This document shows, piece after piece, positions 34,278-45,295 of a stretch of 64,000 bases of DNA. Made by a program: the position numbers and the translations under genes. The first letter of the stretch is position 1, and the number at the start of each line of letters is the position of its first letter. The notes beneath the pieces were generated by a model. The model was given only the letters and a program-made list of their open reading frames with translations, ran no database searches and had not been told where the DNA came from. The stretch comes from Triplophysa rosa. Its lineage: Eukaryota > Chordata > Actinopteri > Cypriniformes > Nemacheilidae. The stretch covers positions 2,402,411 through 2,466,410 of the forward strand of contig NC_079901.1 in assembly GCF_024868665.1 (NCBI RefSeq), given 5' to 3'.

Positions 34278-34545
34278 CGCCGGCTGGATAACCGGCTGGA
34301 CGCCGGCTGGATAACCGGCTGGGACGCCGGCTGCATCGCCGGCAGGTTAACCGGCTGGGACGCTGGCTGGATAACCGGCTGGGACGCCGGCTGCATCGCC
34401 GGCTGGATAACCGGCTGGGACGCAGGCTGGATAACCGGCTGGGACGCAGGCTGGATAACCGGCTGGGACGCCGGCTGGGACGCAGGCTGGATAACCGGCT
34501 GGGACGCCGGCTGGATAACCGGCTGGGTTGGGTTCCGTGCCTCCC
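34010..34545 (-). repeat. GC-rich minisatellite inside element B
   Basis: Built on a 12-bp core GACGCCGGCTGG with GATAACCGGCTG variants, arranged in higher-order blocks. It is open in several frames. The 12-bp core is shared with the minisatellite of element A (GCCGGCTGGAAC), supporting common origin with later independent expansion. Confidence 0.85.
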
Positions 34546-34848
34546 TCGTCTCTTCTTTTTTAGCCGAGCCACCCGTCTGGTGGTCGGCTGGAGGAAGGAG
34601 GTGAAGGGCACGGCTGGCTCAGGGTTGGAGGCCTCTGATGAGGACCCCCACGACTCTCGCCTCCCCCTCTTGCCACCGAGGCTGGCTGGAGGTGAGGCTG
34701 CAGGGGGTGAGGCGGACGGTGTGGCGACACCCAAAACCCCGATCCGCAGGGTACGGTCTTCGGGGATTGTCGCCAGCCCCGTGAGAGGCTCCGCCATGGA
34801 CGATCCCCTGGGCTCCTCACGATCCATCGCGAGCTGGACCTGGTCCAC
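34015..34848 (-). CDS. Central frame of element B: ATIPED, basic motifs and repeats
   Basis: 277 codons containing LTGLATIPEDRTLRIGVLGV, then ASLGGKRGRRESWGSSSEAS and VARLKKKRRGRHGTQPSRLS, passing into Arg/Ser and then PAGVPAGDPAG-type repeats. The KRGRR and LKKKRRG clusters are candidate RNA-binding or nuclear signals. It overlaps the Gag capsid-like frame, which lies in a different frame upstream. The junction is displaced by -1 (or +2) here but +1 in element A. Confidence 0.45.
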   Translation of the reverse strand: MDQVQLAMDREEPRGSSMAEPLTGLATIPEDRTLRIGVLGVATPSASPPAASPPASLGGKRGRRESWGSSSEASNPEPAVPFTSFLQPTTRRVARLKKKRRGRHGTQPSRLSSRRPSRLSSLRPSRRPSRLSSLRPSRLSSLRPSRLSSRRCSRRPSRLSSQRPSRLTCRRCSRRPSRLSSRRPAGYPAGDAAGVPAGDPAGVPASLPAGVQSGVQSCPAGFPAGILSRPAGLPAGVQSHPAGLPAGVLSLPAGVLSRPAGPPAGVQSSPASLPAGT

Positions 34849-35090
34849 GAAGGGGGTCTCAACCGGCGCATCTCAGCTGGCTCGAAGGGTTCATCGAGGC
34901 AGCTGTTGAAGATTACCTTTAATTCTGCCTCGGTGAACCCCGAGTAGTGCGCGGTGGACAGGAAGTCCATGGCGAAGTCTTTCACTGGGGTCCCCTTCTG
35001 ATGGAAGCCAAACAAGAGGTGAGCCTGGCGGCTCCTGAATGCCTCGTCCGACTCCATCAAGCCTGCTGGGTTCTTTTTTGGTCGGTTCAT
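34560..35090 (-). CDS. Gag capsid-like segment of element B
   Basis: The ATG at 35090, two bases inside the 5' LTR boundary, opens MNRPKKNPAGLMESDEAFRS. The core is QAHLLFGFHQKGTPVKDFAM, FTEAELKVIFNSCLDEPFEP and AEMRRLRPP, aligning with element A along the same stretch and with the C-terminal capsid half of Gypsy/RTL-type Gag. After about residue 84 this frame departs from the element A alignment, which continues in the 34848 frame. Confidence 0.55.
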   Translation of the reverse strand: MNRPKKNPAGLMESDEAFRSRQAHLLFGFHQKGTPVKDFAMDFLSTAHYSGFTEAELKVIFNSCLDEPFEPAEMRRLRPPSWTRSSSRWIVRSPGDRPWRSLSRGWRQSPKTVPCGSGFWVSPHRPPHPLQPHLQPASVARGGGESRGGPHQRPPTLSQPCPSPPSSSRPPDGWLG

Positions 35091-35092
35091 TC

Positions 35093-35659
35093 TGTCACGG
35101 TTTGGTGGAGACAGAACCCAAGTGCAGGCAGTGAAAGGGTTAAACAAAGATTTATTGTAAATAAAAAAGGGAAACAAAAACCCACGATGGGAAAACACAA
35201 TATAAATCAAAACAAGAGAACAAACCAAATAATAAGTCCACAATGACAGGGCACGGGAAACAGGAACAGGGTAATCAAAACACCAGGGAGGGTAACGCAG
35301 GGCGAGACTAGATATAACAATGAACCGACAAGGACTGGCAATAAAGACAGGACTTATAAAGGGGAAAACTAACGAAGGATAATAGGACAGGGATGGTGAA
35401 GGACAGGTGACAAGACTTAACATAATGGGAACTGGCGGGAAGATGATTGGGACAGGTGAGGGAGATCAAACACTGATGGGAGACTAACGGAGAAACAAGG
35501 GGGCGGAGCTAAACGAAAGACAGGAGGACACGCGGCGAAATGTCAAAACAAACCGCCACGTGTCTCCACACAAGACGAAACACACACACAAGACATGGTA
35601 CTGTCACGACCCTGTCCACAAGACACGAAAACTCCGAATAGGAAGGACAGGACCCTGCA
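35093..35659 (-). repeat. 5' LTR of element B
   Basis: 567 bp, begins TGTCACGG, ends CCCTGCA with a one-base loss, then the AAGTA duplication. Confidence 0.9.
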
Positions 35660-35816
35660 AAGTAAATATAATAAGTTATCAAAACTTGGAAAAATAAGCA
35701 GATTCTCAAACGCTGGGGGGCGTGGTCCGCCAGCCCAGTAGCTATATGTGAATTATGTGAATACGTTTTATAGGAGGAGTTTGAATTTCAAAACATATGC
35801 GAGTCAAGCAGCTGAT

Positions 35817-36591
35817 TGTTGGGTTTGCCCCACTGAAACTGGTGATTATGATATTGATCACTACAGTACTCTGATCAAGGAGTTAGAGACATCGGATTGA
35901 GGTTGGCCATTTATTGCACTAGTGACCATATATACATTTGAGGTAGGCAGACATATGTATATAGGTAGTTTCTGAAATAAATAAAATAACAGAAATCAAT
36001 ATGTAAATAGGATAAATGAGATCACAACTTAAATTACAAATTCAATAAACAATATGTGCATTGTTTAAATATACAAAATCTTAACCAAGGCTTGTCCATT
36101 ATAATCATAAGTTACATAGCGCAATGCAATATAACACTTGAAATCCGACTTGTATGGCAATTACAAACATTTATACAGCCAGTAATAATGCTAAGTCCTG
36201 ACAAACGTCAGAGCACCAAGAACATTAAATGACAACTAGAAATTGTGGAAACATTTCCAGCACGAGCCGAGATGCTAGCGGGCTAATGTACTGCAGGTGC
36301 AAGTGCAAACATAAACGTTATCTCGTAACCAACATAAGAATTACACAGATGGCAATCGCATTACACAAACTGTGCCATTGTTAGCAAACATAAATGCAAA
36401 CTTACTGGTTTATAAACTTTATCTAGCACATGAAAACGACCCTAGCGCTAGTCTGCTGACGGACAGCTGCGTCTGAGCAGCGCTAAGTCTGCCTGCCCTA
36501 GAAACACTGCATTACGTAACTTACGTACCTCGTAACCTCACGCGTCACACCGGTAAAACACAATATACTTAAAGAGGGGGAATTCACAACA
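35817..36591 (-). repeat. 3' LTR of the BEL/Pao element
   Basis: 775 bp, TG...CA bounded. It lacks the 19-bp segment present in its partner. AT-rich centre with CTTACGTACCTCG near the end. Confidence 0.92.
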
Positions 36592-36635
36592 GCCGCCCCT
36601 ACATTTGAGCAGCAAATGGTTAAATCAGTGAATTC

Positions 36636-37523
36636 TTAAATGTCTTCAGGGTCCCCTTCCAGAACAGGCAATTGTATTAGCCGAGTCACCGGTCGGAGGT
36701 ATGTTCTACCCTCAATCACGACCTCAACGGTCCTGACACGTCCATCACTGCCGGGCAATGTCTTACAAACTTTGCCTATGGGCCACTGTGCCCTAGGGAG
36801 TTGTGGATCCACCACCAGCACAACAGAGTCCACTTCCAGGTTGTCTGAAGTCCTTTGCCACTTTTGTCTTGTCTGTAGCGTAGGCAAATAGTTTCTTGTA
36901 AAGTTTGTCCAGAATTGGTCAATTATACTCTGACAGTGACGCCACCTCCTCCGCCCCATTTCTCCTGGTGCATATGTTACTTGGGGGAGTGAAGTGTCCC
37001 GTTGCCCCATAAGAAGAAGGTTTGGAGTGATTGGGTCAATGTCTGCAATGTCTGTGGAGACATATCCTAACGGCTTTGCATTAACGATTCCCTCCACTTC
37101 CTCTAGGACGGTTGACAGAAGGTCCTCTGTAACTGCTTGGTTACCAATGGCTACTTGCAAGGCATTCTTTATTGAGCGGACTTCACGTTCCCAGATTCCC
37201 CCAAAATGTGGAGCACTGGGTGGATTGAACTTGAATTTAATTTGGTAGTCTGCAAGGCGGGTCTGGAGTCCTGACTCCATGTTTAAAAATGCTTCCCTTA
37301 GCTCTCTTTCTGCCCTGCGGAAGTTAGTGCCACAATCCGAACGGATCTCGTGAGGTCGACCTCTTCTGGCAATGAACCGACGGAGTGCAAGAAGGAAGGC
37401 ATCTACATCCATTGAATTGAGGAGCTCAATGTGGACTGCTCTAGTTATGAAACATTTGAGGATCAGACCCCAGCGTTTCTCGTTCCGCCTCCCTAATTTG
37501 ACCGTAGGGGCCAAAGCAGTCAA
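36636..37523 (-). pseudogene. BEL/Pao integrase core and C-terminal domain
   Basis: 295 codons of the retroviral-type integrase catalytic core. The second and third acidic residues are visible as RSDCGTNF (about residue 60) and PHFGGIWEREVRSIKNAL (about residue 112). A C-terminal segment with DSVVLVVD and WPIGKVCKTLPGSDGRVRTV follows, typical of the domain ending BEL/Pao polyproteins. The first acidic residue (TGVDCFGPY) is in the preceding frame, separated by a 2-base loss or equivalent near 37501-37512. The TAA at 36636 is the natural end. Confidence 0.88.
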
Positions 37524-37998
37524 CGCCTGTTGAGTAGAAGGGTGGACAGAGCAGTCTGAGGCGTTCCGGTGGCAAGTCTGCCATTTGAGGAACCTTTGGC
37601 TGAGCTCGCCATTTCTGGCATGAGAGACAGCTGTGTTGATGGTGTTTGATGGCTTGGCGTCCTTTTAGAATCCAGTACTGTCTCCTCATCTCGGCATAGA
37701 CTCTTTCAGCTCCTGGGTGTAGCAGGCGCTCATCAAATTCTTTGATGAGAAGCTTGGTTATTGCGTTTTTGGGGTCCAGCACTATAGGGTGAATTTGATC
37801 TGGATCAGAGTTCGCTAACCGCCTTAGACGCCCCCCAACCCGTATCACCTTGATCAGTAGGTCCCACTCTGGAGCAATATTAGCTAATTGGCTGTGCACA
37901 GTAATTGATTTCTGAGCCTGAAGGGCAGCAACTTCCTCTGGGAAGCTCTCAGCTTGACATTGTCTTAACAGAACAGCTTCTGCATCTCTGTGTGTCAT
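37441..37998 (-). pseudogene. BEL/Pao integrase N-terminal zinc region, frame-broken
   Basis: In the same frame as the upstream polyprotein, separated from it only by a TAG at 38029-38031. It contains LLHPGAERVYAEMRRQYWIL, KHHQHSCLSCQKW (zinc-binding His/Cys) and STGVDCFGPY with the first catalytic Asp. After GPYG the frame goes wrong. Confidence 0.85.
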
Positions 37999-38028
37999 AG
38001 TTACGCTGTCCGATGAGGCCGTCCCTTG

Positions 38029-41000
38029 CTAATTTTGACAAATTGACTCCACTAGCTCCTGCCAGTTCTTGAATTGAGTAACATCAGGGAGGTTGGGCTT
38101 GGTTTCATCTGTCATCACAGAGTAGCAGGATAGGCCTTTTATTTCGGAGGCGCCTTCTGACTGTGCTTCAGGTTTCTTAGGCCAGTACTCTGGACCCTGC
38201 TTCAAGAATGATGGCCCGTGACTCCATCGACTGGGCTTGGTCAGATTTAGTAGGGTTGTACCTCTCTTTACGTCGTCGGCTGGATTATCCTGCGTATTAA
38301 CATTCCTCCATGCCTTGGGGTCTGTTAATTCTTGTATTTCGGAGACTCTCTTTCCTACGAACACCTTGTAGCGGCAGGAGTCTGACTGAATCCACTCCAG
38401 CACAGTCATGGAATCAGTCCATAGGGTCGTTTGATGGATGGTGAGTGTCAACTCATTGTTAACTATCTTGGCCAGCTGTGCTCCGGCTAATGCAGCGCAA
38501 AGCTCCAGGCGCGGTATAGACTGCTGCCTTTTAGGGGCTACCCGTGATCTGGCCATTATGAAGGACATGTGCACACCACTGCTGGTTTGAACTGCTAAAT
38601 ATGCCACTGCCCCATACGCCTTTTCAGAGGCATCACAGAACACATGGAGGGTACTGTGTTCTTCTGCTGTAGTGGTGGAGGCTGGTTTGTAACAGCGAGG
38701 GATAGAAACCGCACTGAGATGAGTAAGCTCTCTTTCCCATTCAATCCATGCAGCCTGAAGGGTTGGCGGTAGATTGGGGTCATCCCAGTCTCTCCTTTTG
38801 GCCCACAACTGTTGGATGATCACCTTTGCCCTGGTAGTGAATGGCAGCATGAATCCTAGTGGATCGTACTGGGATGCCAAAACCTGGTAGGCAGCTCTCA
38901 TGGTCAGTGCTGTGTGCTCGACGGGCCGGTATTGATAGCTGAGTGTATCAGCTGCACAGTTCCACCTGAGGCCTAATGTGGGCTCCATAGGGTCGACACT
39001 GCTCTGCATTAACCATTGCTCTGTGGCCGACGACTGTGCCTCAGTCGGAAGATGAGCCACTACTGCTGAATGACTGCTGGCCCACTGCCTGAGATCAAAT
39101 CCCCCTTCCGCTAACATGCTACGTAACTGGTTTACGGCTTGCTTGGCTTCAGGGACGGTAGGGAAACTTGTGAGGCAGTTATCCACATAGAAGCCTTGAC
39201 TTACAATCTGTTGCAGACCTGGATATTTGTCCTCAGCATTGTGGGCATGGTGCTGTAGAGCAAAGATGGCACAGCATGGACTACTCGTTGTGCCGAAGGG
39301 CAGGACCTGCCACTCATACACGTCCGGAGGGCATTCACTCTGCAGATCCCTCCAGATGAAACGGAGGAAGGGCCTGTCCCTCTGCAGCAGACGGACCTGG
39401 TGGAACATGCCCTTAATATCTGCGCTTACCGCCACAGGATGCTGCCTGAATCTTAGGAGCACTCCTAACAGTGATGGTCCAAGTGTAGGACCTTGGATGA
39501 GCTGATCTTTCAGGGACAGGCCCCTGTGTCTGAAAGAACAGTCAAACACCTGTCGTGACTTATCGTTATGGCTCACCAGATGATGGGGCAGGTACCAGAC
39601 CTTATCTGACTGTGCTGCTTCCGTCTTGTTGAGCTTGAGCACATAGCCTGCCTCAATGAGCTTAGCAATCTCTCCTGAATAGATCGAGGCCTTTTCATAG
39701 TCCTTCTTGAGCCTCTTTTCTGTGCTCCTCAGATTGGAAAGGATGGATTGCACGGACCCGTTAAGTACAGGTGCACCTAGTTTCCACAGAAGAGGGGTGG
39801 CGTAATGCTGAACTTCATTAACCATAACTCGCTGAATTTGAGACTCCAGTAAATGCATTGCCTCTTTTTCTTGTTTAGACCTGACCACCAGTCTCTCATT
39901 CCGAAAGGGCAGCACGTCCAGTTGCCATAACCTTTCCACGTTCCTAAAGAGAAGGTCGTCTGGGTGGGCAGTGGAGAGAAAAAGACACTGCTGGATTGGT
40001 GTATGTTCCGTTTTACCCATTATGGTCCCTTTGAGTGCCCAGCCGAGAGCTGTACGAATTGCCACGGGTCCTCCTTGTTTGCCTCGACGTATAGGTTCTC
40101 TGGCAGTGATAAGATGGACTTGGTCGGAGCCTATGTGCACCAGTGGGCGTACATTATGAAATGGCTGCAGGGGAACCTCCTTTAGATGTGCATACCTTCT
40201 CTTAAGTTTCTGTACTGGGTATGATTGCTCCACCAGATCAAGTCCAGATGCTGTGAATGCTCCAGTTACCTGATACCTTTTCCCAGGATCACCTCCTGGG
40301 GAGATTCCGAACGAGACTTTGGAACCACTGAGGTGAGTAGTGTCTTGCCTAACTGTTCGCAAGTCTAACATCTCAGGCTCACCTATCAGCTGAAGTTGTT
40401 GGACAGCAGTGGGTAGGATCATGGTACGCTGTGCCCCGTCATCCAGTATGGCATAGCTTTCGATGGTCTTGAAGTTGTGATGTAGCAGCACTGGTACCAC
40501 TTTCAGAAGGACTCTGCCTGAAATTATGGAAGGTAACTGGTAGATACGACTCTCACTGGCAGCTGATGTTGTGTGGGTTGCATGGCTTTGGGCCACATGA
40601 TGGAGCACCTGTAGGTGAATGCCACCACATTCGCTGCAGGGTTTCTTTATATTACAGTTCTCAGGTGTATTGGAACGAGCACATTTCCAACAGCGTTTCC
40701 CATCTGAAATCCACTTACAGAGATCAGTAGCTGATTGTTCTGCAATATTGCCACATCGGGTGATATAATGCTCTTTACTGCCACAGTATAGGCATTGAAC
40801 CTTGAAGGGGTTCTTCTTTGGATATTCCTTTAAACTGGGGGATGCTTTAACTTCCGCTGATGCTGCCCCATGGTACAAGGCGGTACTTTGGGGTTTTGAT
40901 TTAGACACACTCTTCTCCTTTGAACTGCTAGTGGCTCCGTCGTACTGGTAGCGTTGAACTAGTCTATTAGACAGTCTCTGTTGCTGAGCTTTAACTTGGA

Positions 41001-41634
41001 GCCATGCTGCAAGGTCTTGAAGGTTATATGGATTAACACTGGGTGAGTTGAGCTTCCCTTGTAGCTGGAGAAACTCTATGAAACCATCCCGTAGGTATTT
41101 GGGGAGCTTGCTGAGCAACCGATCCACATGCGAGCAGCAGTTTAACTCCATACCTCTAGGTCCCTCCAAAGACAGTAGCATACTCACTAGAAGGTGGACA
41201 CGGAGAGCAAAACTCTGAAAGCCGCGAGCATCATTGGGTTTTACCTCTGGGGCTGTAAGGATTGCAGCTATCTCACTCTGCGCCAGCTGATGGGGTTGAC
41301 CATACTGCAACTGCAGAGCTTGCATCGCCGCGGTGTAGGGATATAGACGGTGGCGATAGGACTGGCCAATCATCTGGGCTTCAGGTAATTTAAGGTGCTC
41401 CAACAAAATGTGGTACTTATATTTCTCGTCCAGCTCCACATGAGGTTCGAGGATGTTGTCAAGAGCAAGCTTGAGGTTAGCGAATTCCCTCTCATTGTCG
41501 TTGACGAAATCTGGAATTTTTGGCTGGGGAGCAGTGTGCAAAGGCGGTGAAGGATCAGACGTTCTGGGTGGTTCAGTGCCTGGAGTGAAGATCCTCCCAG
41601 GGCTGGAATGTTCATGGCAGGAGCCGAAGCACAC
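38029..41634 (-). pseudogene. BEL/Pao Gag C-terminus, protease, RT and RNase H
   Basis: 1201 codons. Residues about 40-230 are the BEL-type Gag (DUF1759-like) region. Residues 281-345 hold zinc knuckles (CLYCGSKEHYITRC, CWKCARS, CSECGG). The retropepsin-like active site is LDDGA at about 397-401. RT spans about 640-860 with SADIKGMFHQV (first catalytic Asp) and GFYVDNCLTS, where the usual YVDD reads YVDN. RNase H-like TLHVFCDASEKAYGAVAY is near 1000. The start is set by the end of the neighbouring frame, not a real initiation site: Gag begins in the frame at 42629, and a 1-base shift near 41590-41610 joins the two. Confidence 0.92.
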
Positions 41635-42629
41635 TGTATGGCTTGCTGCTCTGGTACTGCTGAACGCATCTGAATATAATGAGGAACTGGAAAGTTTGAT
41701 GCAGACGGAGCGCAGACATATGGCTGTGGCAAATGTGCTACCGTCGTATAGGCCTGAGGCACACTGGGATGCTGATAGGTGGGCTTGGGAACCACCAACT
41801 GTGGCTGCACCTGAGACTGAAGAGCATTTCCAACATCATCATAAGGAGAAAACCGCTTACTAAACGGTTGTGGCACAGTCCTTGCTCCTGTAACATTTTG
41901 GCTTTGGGACACGGCAGCAGCAGGTATAGTACCAGATGAAATTGGTGAATACGCTGGGAGCCTGACTGACTGTATGGGTATAAATCTGGGATTAACCAGC
42001 TCTGCTTCTGCAGTAGGTGTGCTCACATTCGCTCTTGTGTCACTCACGGGTCTCTCAGTTTGTAACTCCATTTCAGGTGACTGTGATGAAGAGGAAGAAT
42101 GACTGGATGATGGGGGTGGCTTCTGTAAGCTTACTGGAGGCGATCTGATGGGTTGCATGGTAGGCTTCCCACTTTGCTGGTCTTCCTCCCCTTCTATGGT
42201 TAGGAAGGATGTGATATGTTCTATCAGCTCCTGACGCCTACGCTGACGTTGTTCATACTGTTTGAGCTTACTCTGGAGTGCAGCCATATCATCAGCTTCT
42301 TCCCTTTCCTTCTCAGACATAGAATGCAACAGCTCCTTCAGTGAATCCATGCTCAGTAAGTTTGTAAAGCTTGTAACTGGATGCTCACTCTGGCTGGAGG
42401 ATGGTCGTGATAGGTTAGTTGTGTCCATTACGGTTGCGGCTCCTCTCTGCTCCGCTGGCACCTCTGCTGTAGGCTGGGAGGAGAGTGTCGGTCGGTGGTG
42501 GCTGTAACTAAGTAGATAGTCCTCCAGATGCTTGGGTTTCTGACGATACCGTGTCGGTCTCCTTGATGATTCAGCATGAAGGTCTGAGGTTGATCGCTCT
42601 TCCGATGACATCACTGTAATGGTCAACAC
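41370..42629 (-). pseudogene. BEL/Pao Gag N-terminal region
   Basis: The in-frame Gag N-terminus opens at about 42611-42629 (MLTITVMSSEERSTSDLHAE), just inside the primer-binding site. It has a basic RRPTRYRQKPKHLEDYLL motif typical of fish BEL Gag, a predicted coiled coil near residues 85-145 (SMDSLKELLHSMSEKEREEA) and a long Ser/Pro-rich linker. Residues after about 345 (GGSSLQ...) are out-of-frame reading beyond the frameshift and not real protein. Confidence 0.8.
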
Positions 42630-42647
42630 ATCCGGCTCGAAGGACCA
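42630..42647 (-). promoter_or_regulatory. Primer-binding site, tRNA-Arg type
   Basis: Minus-strand TGGTCCTTCGAGCCGGAT begins two bases after the 5' LTR and is complementary to a tRNA 3' end of the form ATCCGGCTCGAAGGACCA, which I take to be a tRNA-Arg. Position and 18-nt length are right for priming minus-strand synthesis. Confidence 0.8.
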
Positions 42648-42649
42648 TT

Positions 42650-43443
42650 TGTTGGGTTTGCCCCACTGAAACTGGTGATTATGATATTGATCACTACAGT
42701 ACTCTGATCAAGGAGTCAGAGACATCGGATTGAGGTTGGCCATTTATTGCACTAGTGACCATATATACATTTGAGGTAGGCAGACATATGTATATAGGTA
42801 GTTTCTGAAATAAATAAAATAACAGAAATCAATATGTAAATAGGATAAATGAGATCACAACTTAAATTACTAATTCAATAAACAATTTGTGCATTGTTTA
42901 AATATACAAAATCTTAACCAAGGCTTGTCCATTATAATCATAATTTACATAGCGCAATGCAATATAACACTTGAAATCCGACTTGTATGGCAATTACAAA
43001 CATTTATACATCCAGTAATAATGCTAATTCCTGACAAACGTCAGAGCACCAAGAACATTAAATGACAACTAGAAATTGTGGAAACATTTCCAGCTCGAGC
43101 CGAGATGCTAGCGGGCTAATGTACTGCAGGTGCAAGTGCAAACATAAACGTTATCTCGTAACCAACATAAGAATTACACAGATGGCAATCGCATTACACA
43201 AACTGTGCCATTGTTAGCAAACATAAATGCAAACTTACTGGTTTATAAACTTTATCTAGCGCATGAAAACGACCCTAGCGCTAGTCTGCTGACGGACAGC
43301 TGCGTCTAATTCACTCTATGAATAAGCAGCTGCGCTAAGTCCGCCTGCCCTAGAAACACTGCATTACGTAACTTACGTACCTCGTAACCTCACGCGTCAC
43401 ACCGGTAAAACACAATATACTTAAAGAGGGGGAATTCACAACA
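42650..43443 (-). repeat. 5' LTR of the BEL/Pao element
   Basis: 794 bp. It carries TAATTCACTCTATGAATAAG near 43307-43326, absent from the other LTR. Confidence 0.92.
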
Positions 43444-45103
43444 CACGTGATATTCATAAATAGATAATTCATGAGTTCGCCTATGCAGATAATAATGCAG
43501 GTTAAAAGGTATGCGTATTTGGCGTGCTGTCCGAGGAGAGGGCTCCGAGCCCGGCAGTTTCTTCAGAACTTTAGAAACTACAATACTAATTTCTCGCTAG
43601 AAATGCAATCAAATGTTATTGAAAGTGAAAATTAAACTTACATTTATACAAAACTATACTCCAAAGGGCATTTCGGCCACCATTTAATTTTTTGGAGCTT
43701 GAGCCTTCTCGGCCAATCACGTTCCTCGCTTGTTGTTACGGAAACGACATGTCTCTGTCATTGGTAAGTGAAAACGGTGCTTGACAGGACGTTTTTTTCA
43801 GAGAAATTGAACTTTTTTCAACCTCAAAAGACACTGAGCTGCAAAAAAAGATGATGGCGTTTAAAAGTGAGCTGTGGACTTTTTTGAAAACACGGTTTAC
43901 TCCATAGGATTATAATTTAAAACGATCAAAAAGAAGTCAAGTGTAAACATGGGCATGGCCTAAAACAGCTTTGTCTATTTGTAGTAGATTCTGAGATTGC
44001 TGATAGCGAACCAGCCGGATGGATTATCTGCTCTTGCTTGTCTTGAAATTTGTTAATTAAACATCATTCACTGAAGCACGTGATCACGCGCAGTAATTCT
44101 CCTTTGGTTTGCGTTATTCTCCTTCCTCCATTCACGTCTGCATTACCATTTGCTTTATTTGGCATGAGATGTGTTTAGTTGGGCAGAGTGAGAGCGTGAG
44201 AGAGCCTGAAAGATTGTGCATGAGAGCTTACAACCCTGAGCTCGTGATTGAGCAGACGCCTGATGCTAGGCACTCTGGTGATAGGGGAAGGGCCATGCAT
44301 GCTCCGACGCTCCATTGCATCATGGATCCCCTGTTTTAGCCCCACCCAAAAAATCCTGAACAGAGAATTGGTGAAAAACTGTTTAACAGTTTAACTCCAC
44401 AATTCGGGACTACATACGTCTGAGTCTTTGTAATGTGTTTCAGCAATACATTTCTAACATCTATAATGTGTTTAGAAACAATTCTCAGAATTCACTTTAC
44501 CTGGACTTTAAGCCCTTGAATAAATTATATGTATTCAGACAGTTTCCTATGAAATTGTTTATTATACAGTCATGTGCAAATATTTTTTCATTTGATAATG
44601 ATATAATATTTTGCTATGTGGATCTGATTGATTGTTTTTTTTAGACTGTACTTTTGCTAACCAAAGAATATAAATAAGGGTAGTTGTGGTTCTGGGGCTT
44701 CTTTTATAGAAACTCATCCTTGAATTGTTTAGTTTTCAGATTTATAAAACCATGTGTATGCCAGAACCTGCACATCGTCCCCCTTATACAGTAAATCCCA
44801 GTCAGGGAAAGACTGTGCATACATGTTTCTCCATATATATAAATGAGGCGCCTGGTATCTTATGAAATTATGATGTAATGCACCCTCACATTTTGTTTTG
44901 TCTTTTAAACAGATTTAATAAAAAAATGTGTTGAAGTGTTGAAACCGATGCCGGCATACCAGGTTACTCCTAAAAAAATCCCCAATACACTTTTTTATAG
45001 CATACACACAATGTGACATCATGCAGAAAAAACAGCCAAGACAGAAACAACGGTAAAGCCTAACATAAGCAGTGAGTGGAGGCGGTAAAAATAACATTCT
45101 TAC
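43444..45103. other. Intronic DNA right of the BEL element
   Basis: Contains a stretch at 43680-43980 resembling a dispersed fish repeat (CAACCTCAAAAGACACTGAG, AAAAGAAGTCAAGTGTAAAC) and a 44150-44215 segment (GAGTGAGAGCGTGAGAGAGC) that recurs near 1430-1485. No exon is evident until 45104. Confidence 0.4.
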
Positions 45104-45295
45104 CTCTCTGATCTGTCTTCATTTCCACTTTCTTTGACTTCTTCCCATGCTTTTTCCCTTTCCCCTTCCTTTTTGTCCTCTTCTTCCTGTCGCCATCTGA
45201 TGAGGATGAGGAGGAGTCAGATATAGTATCTGAAGAAGATTCAACTGAGCTGTCACTAGAGGTATCTGAAGACAACACAGTTGCCTGGCTGGAAC
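45104..45295 (-). pseudogene. CCDC106-like exon 3 (Ser-rich and Lys-rich)
   Basis: 192 bp, phase 1. The acceptor choice GACACAG before GTTCC keeps phase and yields GSSQATVLSSDTSSDSSVE, then DRKKRTKRKGKGKKHGKKSK. The donor is AGAG then GTAAGAATG. The Lys-rich part is a probable nuclear localisation region. Confidence 0.75.

Larger units (their letters stand above)
33078..35659 (-). mobile_element. Gag-only LTR retrotransposon B (TR-GAG-like)
   Basis: LTRs 33078-33646 and 35093-35659 are flanked by a perfect 5-bp duplication AAGTA (33073-33077 and 35660-35664). LTR identity is about 97-98% by eye, so insertion was fairly recent. The interior (minus strand) has the same parts and order as element A: Gag capsid-like segment, ATIPED segment, GKRGR and LKKKRRG basic motifs, GC-rich minisatellite, hydrophobic tail, hairpin, polypurine tract. 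No protease, RT or integrase. The downstream LTR has lost one base in its terminal CTGACA (now CTGCA). It sits in intron 3 of the CCDC106-like gene. Confidence 0.9.
35817..43443 (-). mobile_element. BEL/Pao LTR retrotransposon, nearly complete but disabled
   Basis: LTRs 35817-36591 (775 bp) and 42650-43443 (794 bp) start TGTTGGGTTTGCCCC and end TTCACAACA on the plus strand, and differ by roughly ten substitutions plus a 19-bp indel (near 43308). Between them, on the minus strand, are Gag, zinc knuckles, aspartic protease, RT, RNase H and integrase in BEL/Pao order. Lesions are two frameshifts and one in-frame TAG. Flanking 5-mers (CTGAT, CACGT) do not match, so no target duplication is seen. 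It lies in intron 3 of the CCDC106-like gene. Confidence 0.92.
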
